From contig CM030714.1 in NCBI GenBank assembly GCA_017979445.1, positions 17,665,892 to 17,729,891 of the forward strand: 64,000 bases of DNA, written 5' to 3'. Source of the stretch: Akebia trifoliata. Taxonomy: Eukaryota; Streptophyta; Magnoliopsida; Ranunculales; Lardizabalaceae. A model generated the notes under the pieces. The model ran no database searches, was not told the origin of the DNA, and saw only the letters and a program-made list of their open reading frames with translations. How positions within the stretch are numbered: the stretch's first letter is position 1; the number at the start of each line of letters is the position of its first letter. Shown piece by piece: positions 21,865 through 33,238 of this stretch. Position numbers and translations under genes: made by a program.

Positions 21865-23805
21865 CAAAGAATGCCAAACTAGGGGCATTAGAAAAAAATA
21901 AAAAGAATTGATAAAAAGAAAAGAATGCCAAACAAGGGGCATTAGAAAAAAAGTCAAAAAAATTTACAGAAAAGAATGATAAAAAAAGATAAAATTAGAC
22001 TAGGGGCATTTTGGAAAGTTGAGCCTTTTACCCTTTCTTTCTAAACCATGTCCTAAGCCCACCTATTAAGTCCTCCTAAATACCAATTGACTAGGTTAAG
22101 GTATAGGGAACCAAGAAGTTGTCGAGTTGAATGTTCAAGGTCATTGAGAAAAAAGAGAAGCCCGCTAAGTCGAAAACCCGGAAAGACGACTTAGGCAAAA
22201 ATTAGGGCATAACCATAAAAGCAAAACCTGTTAGGTTGAAAACTTGAAAAGGCGACCCAGGAAAAAATCAAGGCATGTTTAGAGAAAGAAAAGAAAAATC
22301 CACTAGGTTGAAAACTTGGAAAGGCAACCTAAACAAAAATTAGGGCATCATCAAATGGGAGAAAAAATCCCATCAATAAGAAAAATTCAGAAAAAAGCTT
22401 GTGCAGAAATTTGGAAGTGCAGAATCATTCAAGCCACAACATTCAATGAAAATAATATTGAAGTCGAAGAAACGTAGAAGCCATTTTGAACATTGTAGAA
22501 TATTTAGGAGTATGTTTACTTGTTCAAGTATTGGCCAAAGGAAAATGTAGAATCATCAACCACTTTAAAGAGGAAGATCTTCTATTTTAATATTTATCAA
22601 GATTTTTTAAGTCTAGCTCAAGAATTTTTCAAAAGAAATTCGAAAGAAAATGATCAATCCCTTATTGCACATATGATAATCTTAAGAGTCTTAAATTTAA
22701 GGGAATGTCAATTCTTCTATCTGTCATACATCAGAGTTCATATTTTTCAAGCGTAATCCACTCCATCAGTCTCATAGTCAAGTTCCAGTTAAAGCCAACC
22801 TTGAAATTACGGGCATTTTTGAATGTCATTTAATTCCAAAGTTTTGTTCTTAATCACATGATAAAAATGAAAATCTTACTTAAAAGTCCAATGAATTTCA
22901 ATGATATTATGAATCTAGATGCATGATAAGCTAATAAAGGCCCGATCTTTCAAACTTTGAGCCTGAGAATGAATTAATAGGATTGTTTGAGTTCCTATAA
23001 ATCTAAGCCCGAGAAACGTGATTTAGTAAGTTCGAGTCCGAGAAACGAGACTCCAATTTTTTGAATCATAGAATGAGTAGGTTTTTTGAAGTGCCTACAA
23101 ACTTAAGTTCGAGTTCGAGAAACGAGACTCAAACTTTTTGAATCATAGAATGAGTAGGCTTTTTCAAGTGTCCATAAACCTAAGTTCGAGTTCGAGAAAC
23201 GAGATTCCAACTTTTTGAATCATAGAATGAGTAGGCTTTTTGAAGTGCCCATAAACCTAAGTTCGAGTCCGAGAAACGAGACTCCAACTTTTTGAATCAT
23301 AGAATGAGTATGCTTTTTGAAGTGCCTACAAACCTAAGTTCGAGTCCGAGAACCGAGACTCCAACTTTTTGAATCATAGAATAAGTAGGCTTTTTGAAGT
23401 GCCTACAAACCTAAGTGCGAGTCCGAGAAACGAGACTCCAACTTTTGGAATCATAGAATGAGTAGATTTTTTTAAGTGCTTACAAACCTAGGCTTGAGTC
23501 CGAGAAGCAACTCCAACTTTTTGAATTATAGAATGAATAGGTTTTTTGAAGTGCCTATAAACCTTAGTTCGAGTCCGAGAAACGAGACTCAAATTTTAAT
23601 AGGATTGTTTAAGTTCCTGTAAACCTTAGTCAGAGTCTGAGAAACGAGACTCCATCTTTGTTTGAATCATATTGAATTAACAGGATTGTTTAAGTTCTTT
23701 AGCCCGAGAAGCGTGGCTACAATAGGTTCGAGTCCGATAAACGAGACTCAAACTTTTTCGAACTCTAAAAAAGAATTTCAAATGGGATTTAACAAAGTTC
23801 CTACA
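21865..23805 (+). repeat. B tail hairpin arrays (alpha, beta, gamma/delta)
   Basis: Alpha near 21865-22015 (AATGCCAAAC(T/A)AGGGGCATT). Beta near 22155-22350, three copies. Gamma/delta from about 22975 to 23805, about ten units. At 23004-23025 the gamma loop CCGAGAAACGT is flanked by TAAGC and a changed right arm; at 23701-23720 it has TTAGCC/GGCTA arms. 22351-22974 between arrays is AT-rich and shared with the other elements, without a gene. Confidence 0.85.
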
Positions 23806-24195
23806 ATGTTATGACTCCAATTACCTCATTATTCAACCTTACCATGAGTACTTTCGTTGCATAAGCACATCTCAATTTTGAATCATTATTTTTCGCGAGA
23901 GAAGAACTCTAGGACCTGACATATTTTTACTCAGTAAGCATCACACCATTGCACACACATACACTTTTGCATTAGTCAGAGAGAATTTTTTAAAATTTGA
24001 GGATCTGACATCTTCAGTGTGAGTTCAAGCTAGAGGACTTGACAAACTTGTTCGGGAAGAGTTTTACCCTCAAGGATCCGAACGTCCCGATGAATTGTTA
24101 AATCAGGCTGCAAAATTACCTGTCACTAGCTTTGGCATTCGGATATTGCACTATTTACCGAAATAGATTTACTATCTACTTTGCTTCAATCCTTT

Positions 24196-24211
24196 GCCAA
24201 AGAGGGGCATC
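24196..24211 (+). other. B polypurine tract
   Basis: GCCAAAGAGGGGCATC directly before the 3' LTR. Confidence 0.7.
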
Positions 24212-25164
24212 TGTAGACACCCCATTTTTGCACTCGCCTAATTAATCAACTCGTCAACCCGATTGCAATGGTTCCCAATGATGGATGATTATTCCAATGC
24301 TTTATTTTGTTACTATATATGTTTCAGAAATCTGGATGAGGTATATCAAATTAGTAAAACTGTAGAAATCACGTTACGTTAGGAAAATATAACCCCAAAA
24401 GCTTAGAAATCATCAATTTTCAGACAAAAAGAAGCTTCACGATAAAAATCACAAAAAATGACCAAATTACCAAAATACCCCTAACCTTAAAACTCCCTAG
24501 AGCCTTCGTTATGCTTAGGAAAACCCATTCAAATACATAAAATAACAAATCGAAATCAAATAAATCATTTCGCCAATTTTCACAAAATTTGACAAAATTA
24601 CAAAAATGCCCCTCATCAAGCTTACGACCATTTCGTACAAAAAATTTCATAAATGTCACAAACCAATATTTTCATTAAATTCCTTAAGAAAATTCGATTG
24701 TAAAACATCCTGGAACATCAAAAACCGACTTGAAACTCAAAAGTTATCTTCAGGGGCAAAATGGTAATTTTTCAATTAAAAATTTGAAAATCTCGAAATT
24801 AATAAATAAAATATTAAATAATGTAAAGTGAAACATTATTAAAATTAATTTAAAAATTTAAACCAGAAAAATCGATCAATCAGGCTCTCAGGCAAAATTG
24901 TTGATGGTTACCCAGATATTTATTAAAGGACCCCTCCATCTAAGGGCCCAAAGAATTAAAGAGATAATAAAAGGGGTTTATCCAAAATCTTAAGGTCAAT
25001 CCAGTAATACTAAAGTCAAGAAATTAAAGTCAATCAAGTAAGAGTAAAGTCAAGATCTTAAAGTCAATCAAGTAAGATTAAAGTCAAAATCTTAAAGTGA
25101 ATCAAGTGAGACTAAAAGTCAAAACCTTAATAGAATTCTAATTAAATAATAACTCTATTTAAAA
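24212..25164 (+). mobile_element. B 3' LTR, left part (interrupted by D)
   Basis: TGTAGACACCCC start; runs to the TAAAA target duplication of element D at 25160-25164 and resumes at 40378. Confidence 0.9.
25160..25164. repeat. Target-site duplication of D, left copy (taaaa)
   Basis: TAAAA precedes D's TGTGGCG and is repeated exactly at 40373-40377 after ...GGTGTTACA. Confidence 0.85.
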
Positions 25165-25310
25165 TGTGGCGCTCCGCCAAATGCTAACACAAATCCCAAG
25201 GTCACCTCGAGGCACTAAGTGGCGCCTCGAAATTTCGGCATGGTCTCCTCTGTTTATGTTAGCGTTTCACGGATCTCAAACCTAATAAACCAATTTATAA
25301 CAAAACCTGT
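25165..25310 (-). mobile_element. D left piece
   Basis: 146 bp, starting TGTGGCGCTCCGCC and containing TTTCGGCATGGTCTCC; ends at the CCTGT target copy of element C. Confidence 0.7.
25306..25310. repeat. Target-site duplication of C, left copy (cctgt)
   Basis: CCTGT here and CTTGT at 37071-37075, four of five bases the same. Confidence 0.6.
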
Positions 25311-27076
25311 TGAAAGCGCCCTCGATCCGCGGGGTGCGCGGATCCGCTTTTGACCATTGAGGTTTGGGAGTCGCCACCTAGTTATTACGGTCTAGGAACC
25401 GAACAATGACTCTAAACGGATAAAAACTAATCTAAAACCAAGAAAACTGAATTCGGGGATCATGTTACGGGATTGGAAGGTGTTAGGCACCAATCCCGCC
25501 CGGCCAAAGCCGGTCTCTACTAAATTCTCAAGTAGATTACATTGCTACAACCTAGATAAAAATAGAAAATAAAAAATAATACCTTTTCGATGCAAGGACT
25601 TTACTCCCTCAGATCTGACAAAAAGAACTCCTTGTACCGTGCTCCCTTACTTCGTTCTGCTTCCGGATTTGACTTCGGATCTCCGAGGCAAGGTATCTCC
25701 TTGTTTTTGAATCTGAACTCTTCAAGTTCGTTGCGGATTTGGGGATGTTTTTAGAAGGCTTTTGGGTATTTTCTAGACTAAAATTGAAGGAGGGATGTCA
25801 GTTAAGGAGTTAGGACTCCAAAACTAGGGTTTATGGGGGGCTAGGGGAGCTTCTAGACCTACTTCTCTTAGGGTTTATGATTTGATCCGAAAATAGGGTG
25901 TGAGCACCTCTATTTATAGATGTTTTTAGGGGTTGATTTGGGTAGAGTTAGTGTTTAATTAGAGATCTTTTAATTAGAGTTGTGTTTTAGTTAAAATTGT
26001 TTCAGGTAGAATTGTGTTTTAATCCAAATTGTTTTAGGTAGAATTGTGTTTTAATTCAAATTGTTTTAGGTAGAATTATTTTTAAGTTAGAACTCTATTA
26101 GATAGAGTTATTATTTAATTAGAATTCTATTATGACTTTTGGTATTATTTGATTGACTTTTAATGTTTTGACTTCAGTCTTAATTGATTGACTTTTAATA
26201 TCTTGACTTCAGTCTTGCTTAATTGACTTTAATTTTGACTTCAGTCTCACTTGATTGACTTTAATACCTTGACCTTAGTCTTGCTTGATTTACTTTGATT
26301 TTTGGAGAACCCCCTTCATTATTTCTTTAATTCTTTGGACCCCCAAATGGAGGGGTCCTTAAAGAAATATCCCACGAACCCTCAACAATTTTGCCTGAGA
26401 GCCCGATTGATCGATTTTTTAGGTTCAAAATTTTAAATTAATTTCATTAATGTTTCACTTTAATTATTTAATGTTTTATTTATTAATTTCGAATTTTTTA
26501 ATTATGAAAATTGTGAAATTACCGTTTTGCCCCCGAAGAGGACTTTTCACGTTTTAAGTCGGTTTTTAATGTTCTAGGATGTTTTAGAATCGATTTTTCG
26601 TAAGGAATTCAATGAAAATATTGGTTTGTGTTATTTATGAATTTTTTTGTGTGAAATGGTCGTGAACTTTATGAGGGGTATTTTCGTAATTTTGTCGAAT
26701 TCTGTTAAAATTGGTGAAATGATTTATTTGGTTTCAATTTGTTGTTTTATGTGTTTGAATGAGTTTTCCTAAGCGTAACGTAGGCTCTAGGGTTGTTTTG
26801 AGGTTAGGGGTATTTTGGTAATTTGATAGTTTTTAGTGATTTTTATCGTGAAGCTTCTTTTTGATTTGCAAGATGATGATTTCTATGTTTCTGGGGTCGT
26901 ATTTACCTAGCGTAGCGTGGTTTCTAAGTTTTTTCAGTTCGAGATACCTCATCCGAATTTCTGAAACATATCTGGTAACAAAATAAAGTAACGGAATACA
27001 CATCCATCATTGGGAATCATTGCGATCGGGTTGACGAGTTGATTAATCAGGCGAGTGCAAAAATGGGGTGTCTACA
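25311..27076 (-). mobile_element. C 3' LTR
   Basis: 1766 bp; on the minus strand TGTAGACACCCC...GCTTTCA. TATA box at 25910-25918 and covaried hairpin at 25468-25498. The U5-end hairpin is perfect: GATCCGCG pairs with CGCGGATC around five bases. Confidence 0.95.
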
Positions 27077-27092
27077 GATGCCCCTCTTTGGC
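27077..27092 (-). other. C polypurine tract
   Basis: GATGCCCCTCTTTGGC on the plus strand, which is the family tract GCCAAAGAGGGGCATC on the element strand. Confidence 0.75.
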
Positions 27093-27479
27093 AGAGGGTT
27101 GAAGCAAACTAGATAGCAAATCTATTTTGGTAGATAGTGCGATATCCGAATGCCAAAGCTAGTGACAGTTCATTTTGCAGCCTGATTTAGCAATTCGTCA
27201 GGGTGTTCAGATCCTTGAGCGTAAAACTCTCCTCGAACTAAAAGGTTGTCAGGTCCTCAAGCGTGAGCTTTCACTGACAGTGTCAGATCCTTGAATTTTA
27301 AAGAATTCTCCTTGACTAAAAAGTGCAAGTGTGAGTGTGTATACTGTGTGAAACTGAGTAAAAATGTGCCAGGTCCCAGAGATCTTCTCTCACTGACAAT
27401 AATGATTCAAAATTGAGATGCACTTATGCAACGAAAACAATCATAGCAAGGTTTAACAAAGGTAATTGGAGTTATAACA

Positions 27480-28300
27480 TTGTAAGAACTTCGTTAAATC
27501 CTATTTGAAATTCTTTTTAGAGTTCGAAAAAGTTTGAGTCTCATTTATCGGACTGGAGCCTATTGTAGCCAAGCTTCTCAGGCTAAGGAACTTAAACAAT
27601 CCTATTAATTCAATATGATTTCAAACAAAGCTGGAGTCTCGTTTCTCGGACTCTGGCTAAGGTTTGTAGGAACTTAAACAATCCTATTAAAATTGAAGTC
27701 TCGTTTCTCGGACTCAAACTAAGGTTAATAGGCACTTCAAAAAGCCTATGATTCAAAACGTTGGAGTCTCGTTTCTCGGACTCGAACTTAGGTTTATAGG
27801 CACTTCAAAAAGCCTATTTATTATTCAAAAAGTTGGAGTCTCGTTTCTCGGACTCGAACTTAGGTTTGTAGGCACTTCAAAAAGCCTATTCATTCTATGA
27901 TTCAAAAATTGGAGTCTCGTTTCTCGGACTCGAACTTAGGTTTGTAGGCACTTCAAAAAGCCTATTCATTCTATGATTCAAAAGTTGGAGTCTCGTTTCT
28001 CGGACTCGAACTTAGGTTTGTAGGCACTTCAAAAAGCCTATTCATTCTATGATTCAACAAGTTGGAGTCTCGTTTCTCGGACTCGAACTTAGGTTTGTAG
28101 GCACTTCAAAAAGCCTATTCATTCTATGATTCAACAAGTTGGAGTCTCGTTTCTCGGACTCGAACTTAGGTTAACAAGCCCATTCATTCTATGATTCAAA
28201 AAAGTTGGAGTCTCGTTTCTCGGACTCGAACTTACTAAGCCACGTTTCTCGGGCTTAGATTTATAGGAACTTAAACAATCCTATTAATTCATTTTATGAT
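27480..28300 (-). repeat. C tail hairpin array, gamma/delta
   Basis: About ten units in very regular form. Gamma at 28208-28227 has GAGTC/GACTC arms. The next gamma at 28236-28257 has TAAGCC/GGCTTA arms with the same loop core. Delta at 28021-28040 has TAGGC/GCCTA arms. Delta at 28263-28284 has ATAGGA/TCCTAT arms with a loop of the same length. Confidence 0.92.
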
Positions 28301-28944
28301 TCAAAATCGAGTTCAAAGTTTGAAAGATCAAGCCTTTATTGGCTTATCATGCATCTGGATTCATAATTATCATTGGGTTACGCTGGACTTTTAAGCTTTT
28401 GTATGATTTTATTTTTATCATGTGATTAAGAACAAAAACTTTGGAATTAAATGACCTTCAAAAATGCCCCTAGTTTCAAGGTTGGCTTTAACTGGGACTT
28501 GACTACGAGACTGATGGAATGGATTACGCTTGGACTCTATGTATGACAGATAGAAGAACTGACATTCTCTTAAATTTAAGACTCTTAAGATTATCATATG
28601 TGCAATAAGGAATTGATCATTTTCTTTGAATTTCTTTTAAAAAATGCTTGAGCTGGACTTAAAAAATCTTGATAAATATTAGAATAGAAGATCTTCCTCT
28701 TCAAAGTGGTTGATGATTCTACATCTTCCATTAGCGAACACTTGAACAAGTAAACATACTTTTGAAGATCCTACAATGTTCAAGATGACTTCTGATTTTT
28801 TCGACTTCAATATTGTCTTTGTCGGATGTGAGCTCTTGGCTAAAAGACAAATATCGTGACTTGAATGGTTCTGCAGTTTCTGCACAAGCTTCCTTCTGAA
28901 TTTTTCTTCTTGACGGGACCTTTCCTCCCATTTGATGATGCCCT

Positions 28945-29130
28945 AATTTTTGCCTAGATCGCCTGTTTAGATTTTCAATCTAGCGGGCTTTGTTTTTATT
29001 TTTTTAATGATGCCTTGATTTTTGCCTAGGTCGCCTTTTCAGGTTTTCAACCTAGCAGGCTTTCTTTTTTATGGTTATGCCCTAAATTTTGCCTAAGTCG
29101 CCTTTTCAGGTTTTCGACTTAACGGGCTTC
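28945..29130 (-). repeat. C tail hairpin class beta, three copies with different paired arms
   Basis: Copies near 28950, 29021 and 29090. Outer arms are CTAGAT/ATCTAG, CTAGGT/ACCTAG and TAAGTC/GACTTA respectively, and the loop text between them is much better conserved. All three sets pair, although the arm sequences differ. Confidence 0.8.
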
Positions 29131-29269
29131 TCTTTTTTCTTGATGATCTTGTATAACCAACTCGACAACTTCTCAGTTCCCTGCACATTAACCGAGTCAA
29201 TTAGCCTTCAAGAGGACTTAATAGGTGGGCTTAGGATATGGTTTAGAAAGAAAAGATATAAGGCTCAAC

Positions 29270-29415
29270 TTCCCAAAATGCCCCTAGTTTGATATTCTCT
29301 CTTTCCTATCAATTATTTTGATTTTTTTTCTAAATGCCCCTAGTTTGGCATTCTTTTCTTTTTATCAATTCTTTTGATTCTTTTTTTTAATGCCCTTAGT
29401 TTGGCATTCTTTTCT
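29270..29415 (-). repeat. C tail hairpin class alpha
   Basis: Three or four AATGCC...CTAGTTTGGCATT-type inverted repeats (AATGCC/GGCATT arms) in T-rich sequence. 28301-28944 holds conserved family tail text with no gene. Confidence 0.7.
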
Positions 29416-29493
29416 TTTGAACATTTCAATAGTAGATTTTTCTTTTGGATGACACTTTCCTTAAGAGAATACATTTTTCTTTTAATGACCGAG

Positions 29494-29580
29494 CCTGAAG
29501 TAACTTCTCAGGTTGCCTACGTACCTCAAATATTTCTTTTTTTCCTTTTGGGATCAGGTCAAAACGTAGTTCATATAAGA
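29494..29580 (-). other. C conserved tail box
   Basis: Reverse complement of the A box, with CAGGTTGCCTACGTACC and GATCAGGTCAAAACGTAGTT. 29581-30049 shows decayed family text and no gene. Confidence 0.6.
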
Positions 29581-30049
29581 TTCCCTCCCAAGGTTGGTTG
29601 GTATGGTTTAGAAAGAAGAGGCTACTGCTTTTATTTTTCTTTTAAAAGACTGCGGGGGCTAAAGAAGGTTTTTTTTCTTTTTTTGATGATTGTTCGACAA
29701 AAGAAGGCCTCCTTTGGTGAATGCTGCTTGACTTGGTCAAAGTTTCAGGAATTCGATATCTGAATTGCTCTGTCGAGCAAGGTTTTCTTTTGAGAATGAA
29801 TATTCTTCAGTCTTCTTTTGTGAAATCGAGTATGATTGAGTTTTCTAACTCAAAAATTTCGAGAAACTCTTTTATTCTCTTATGAATGAAAATTCTCCTC
29901 TTTTGAGTGAGAAACCTGGTAGATCCACTTGTAAGTCTTAGTGTCTTTGTCGATGCCTTCAGCTATATCATTTTTGACCAATAATCTTCGACTTTGAAGT
30001 TCACCCTTGACTACATGTCTTGATCTATATTTTTATGCGATCCATCTAT

Positions 30050-30180
30050 ATATCCTTATGAGACCATGCAAGAAATATTGTTGAATTTCTCAAGTAAGTT
30101 TACTATGCTCTCATGTTCTCCTGAGGATAATGTATCACCAATTTACACTTCTTGAGTGTACTCTTTAATTCCAATATTTA
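30050..30180 (-). pseudogene. C pre-RT linker remnant
   Basis: Minus-strand text matching EKFNNI...WSH and IKEYTQEV of element E. It lies about 300 bases downstream of the gag stop. In G about 1.7 kb of protease and G-patch sequence separates these landmarks, so C has lost that block. 30181-30478 is spacer. Confidence 0.6.
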
Positions 30181-30478
30181 TCAAATTTGATTAGTGAGCT
30201 TTAAGTCATTTCTCATGTTAGATTTTATGTTCACATCATTATTGCACACATGATAATCAAAAGCTTCTTTATTAGAATAAAAAAGAACACAAACTGACAA
30301 ACCTTACTAAAACCCAAAAATAAAGATGGCTAACTGAATTCAAAGACTGACGCAATTGAAGCTAAAAAAAAACTAAGAAAACTTAAAAGATGACATCATT
30401 ATGAATAGAGGGACACAAATCTAGAGTCTATGCCACTTCGGTTATCTTCGATGGATGACTTGAACTTGCCTGCTTTTA

Positions 30479-32011
30479 CTATCTCTTCATATTTTGATTC
30501 AAGCCTCTGTCATATGCGCGACAATCCGTTGCTTCAATAATTTCCCTGTTCTTCAGTTCTGTCGTTGCCTTAGGGTAGTTGTGCTCATTCTGGCATGGAG
30601 CGAATGCACTGTTAAGACCCATTGGGTGAATGAAGGAAACTGGATCAATTGATTCGGGTTTGGATATGGATATTAGGTTCAGAGTAGGAGGGGGTTGATT
30701 TTGAAAAGTAGGCAAAGGGTTAGTCTTAACATTGGGAGTAGTAGGAGTGGGTATGGTGACTTTTCCTTGCTCAATAAGGTCTTGGATAGCATGTCTGAGA
30801 GTAATACACCTGTCAAGAACATGACCAGGCATCTGATGGAATTCACAGAATTGCCCATTATCCATGTTTGGAGGAAGAGGATTAGGCAAATGCTTAGGTT
30901 GTAAAGGCGTCAACAATCCCCTTTTCATCAATTTTTGATAAGCAACACTAAGGGACATTCCAAGATTGGCAAACTGTCTCCTAGGCTTAGTTTGTGAAGG
31001 TTGAGTAGCTTGAGGAGATAGTGCGAAGGAGGTGTTGGCCACTTGTAAGGAATTGACATTAGGCTTGAAATGTTTGGGTTTTGACTCAGACGAGTTACCA
31101 AAAAGTCCCGAAGAGTAGGCATCCTCAACTTGATTTCCAGCCTCAAGGAGGGATTGAAAAGTAGGAAGGTACTGAGGCATCAAGTACTTGGCATAATTTG
31201 GAGTGAGATTCCTGAGGATAATCTTAACTTGTTCCTTCTCTTGAGGTCGGTCCCACAGTTGAGCGGCTTTAGCTCTCCATCGAGCAATGAACTCAGTGAA
31301 AGTTTCCCCAGGTTTTTGTTTAGTAGTTTCTAAATCTCTTCTTGTGAGTTCAATATCCGTGTTGAATGAATATCGACCAATAAACTCTTTCATCAATTCA
31401 TGCCATGTTCTTACCCGAGATGAGTCCAATGACATTAACCAGCGTAGTGCAGGACCTGTCAGGGTTCTTTGAAAAAGTTGAGCCATCTGTTCTTCATTTA
31501 GACCCTGAGATTGCATTATGCCGACATATACTTTTAAGTGAGTCCTAGGGCATCCAATACCGTCAAACTTCTCCATATCTGGCATTGTGAACTTTTCTGG
31601 TAGACGGACCGTGGGAAACAAGGTCATTGACCCTAATCCAAGAGTAAGATCATCAGGGTCTTTGATGTTCTTCAAAGCAGTTTCAACTTGAGTTATTCGA
31701 TGAGCTAGGACAGGGTCAACGTGTAACTGATCATCTTCTTGGTTTTCAACGAGGTCAAACACATCCTGAGGTTCTATAGCTTTATCTTTTCCCTTTTCAA
31801 TTTTCAGGGATTCAATTTGTGTTTGGACAGAGGCAATAATCTGGGCTTGAAAAGATTCTAAAATCTGACGGAGCGCAGCTTCATCCATGATACTCGTTTC
31901 TTCTTGTGGCAATGACTGACTACTTGGCAATGGTACTCTAGAAAGACGACTCTTTTCACGTACCCAAAGTGGTACAGATGGAGGTTTAGAACGTTTAGGA
32001 CCAATTATCAC
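30479..32011 (-). CDS. gag: C Gag protein, open reading frame of 510 codons
   Basis: Structural protein of a Tat-type Ty3/gypsy element; it would assemble into cytoplasmic particles around element RNA. Residues about 45-110 are acidic and helical. The Retrotrans_gag core is at about 130-300 (VRLPEKFTMPDMEKF; FTEFIARWRAKAAQLWDRP; LPTFQSLLEAGNQVEDAY). A zinc knuckle of the form C-x2-H-x4-H-x4-C, CEFHQMPGHVLDRC, is near 390-405. The first codon after an upstream stop is GTG; B has ATG at this place and G has an ATG a few codons earlier. The first ATG in C is residue 42 (31888). No protease or pol follows. It is the only long uninterrupted frame in the window. Confidence 0.93.
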   Translation of the reverse strand: MIIGPKRSKPPSVPLWVREKSRLSRVPLPSSQSLPQEETSIMDEAALRQILESFQAQIIASVQTQIESLKIEKGKDKAIEPQDVFDLVENQEDDQLHVDPVLAHRITQVETALKNIKDPDDLTLGLGSMTLFPTVRLPEKFTMPDMEKFDGIGCPRTHLKVYVGIMQSQGLNEEQMAQLFQRTLTGPALRWLMSLDSSRVRTWHELMKEFIGRYSFNTDIELTRRDLETTKQKPGETFTEFIARWRAKAAQLWDRPQEKEQVKIILRNLTPNYAKYLMPQYLPTFQSLLEAGNQVEDAYSSGLFGNSSESKPKHFKPNVNSLQVANTSFALSPQATQPSQTKPRRQFANLGMSLSVAYQKLMKRGLLTPLQPKHLPNPLPPNMDNGQFCEFHQMPGHVLDRCITLRHAIQDLIEQGKVTIPTPTTPNVKTNPLPTFQNQPPPTLNLISISKPESIDPVSFIHPMGLNSAFAPCQNEHNYPKATTELKNREIIEATDCRAYDRGLNQNMKR

Positions 32012-32439
32012 CTGATTGGAAGTAAACCAAGGTTAACCATTGACTCTAAAGGTTTGACTCTTAACCACATGATTAAAGTTTTGATATAAAATAGCCCAAG
32101 TCTGACGGAAAATCGAATCCAAATGCACCATAAGTCTATAGTGACCAAGAAAGTGAGAAAGGTTAGATGCGGGTCTACCCCTGATTGGGATTGAACCTTT
32201 GATCAGATAAATTAATTTGATCTTAAGATAGAATCTTTCTAGATAAAGTGGTCTGGATCTTTAAAAGTGAAACCAATTAGTCCAACTGATTTGGTATTGA
32301 TCAGTTTGATCAATTTGTCCATTGGGTCAACTGGTTTAAGTGGTTCAAATTAATCAGTACATTTCACCGATTGGGTAGGACCGATATTGCGGGTTTTGTT
32401 TGATTATTCTGGATCGGTCCGCCCACCTACCTGTTGGTT

Positions 32440-33238
32440 GGATTGAATAAACAACCCAGGAACACCCATAGTCAATTCGGGTCGTGACCTATAGGAAGGC
32501 TTCTAGACTCTAGGTTTACTACGTGCAATGCATTTTTATCTAGCCACCCTTGCCCAAGCACACCTATATACCTCTCGATACGTGGTGACTTGGTTTGATA
32601 TACCGTATAGGTGATAATCTAAAACCTCAATTCACTTCTCTGAAGCCAAAAACAGCCAGTTTGATCTCCAGTTGAGAGGTGGCGCACAATGCTGAGCAAG
32701 GGCCCACTTAAATACCTCTCGTCTAGAATAGACGTAGTCTATCCCCCTCGTACAGTAGGGTACAGCGGGGCAAGATCTTGCTTAGGCACCGGTTTTGACC
32801 AAGAAGTGCAATTGATATACTTAGATTACCTTTTATACCTACGGGTACGAGTCAAGAGTTGTAGCTTTCATAAATGGTTTGGCATCCCACGAGGGGACCG
32901 ACCACGTACTAGTACTACGTTGGCAATCGGGACATGTGACTGTGTGGCTTACAATAGGACAAAGGCTCAGGTCACCCCAGCATGGGTGCATCAATATGTC
33001 TCTCAGAATCACCTGATCAGACGGTATTGATGCCCCAGTTCGATATACCCTAAGGTACGTGACTGGAGTTGTGGGTTTCATGAATGACGTCGCATCTCCG
33101 AAGAGACCGGGCCACGCACTAGTGCCACGTTGGCTAAATGGGACGTGTAAGTGAGTAAAGCAGTAAACGTGCATGTGGTGTGTGCAAAGCAAGGGTGGGG
33201 TGTGCCCGGGGCCTTTTCCAAACAAATGGGCCCATGGC
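32440..33238 (-). other. C copy of the conserved leader module
   Basis: Reverse-complement copy of the 800-bp module. In C alone a 180-codon frame (32839-33381) is open through part of it, but A and G have stops in it. 32012-32439 between module and gag is family leader with no gene. Confidence 0.75.

Noticed and set aside
28679..28931. Minus-strand frames in the C tail as a small protein
   Set aside because: Similar frames occur in A, B and E with different breaks, and the nucleotide text rather than the frame is shared.
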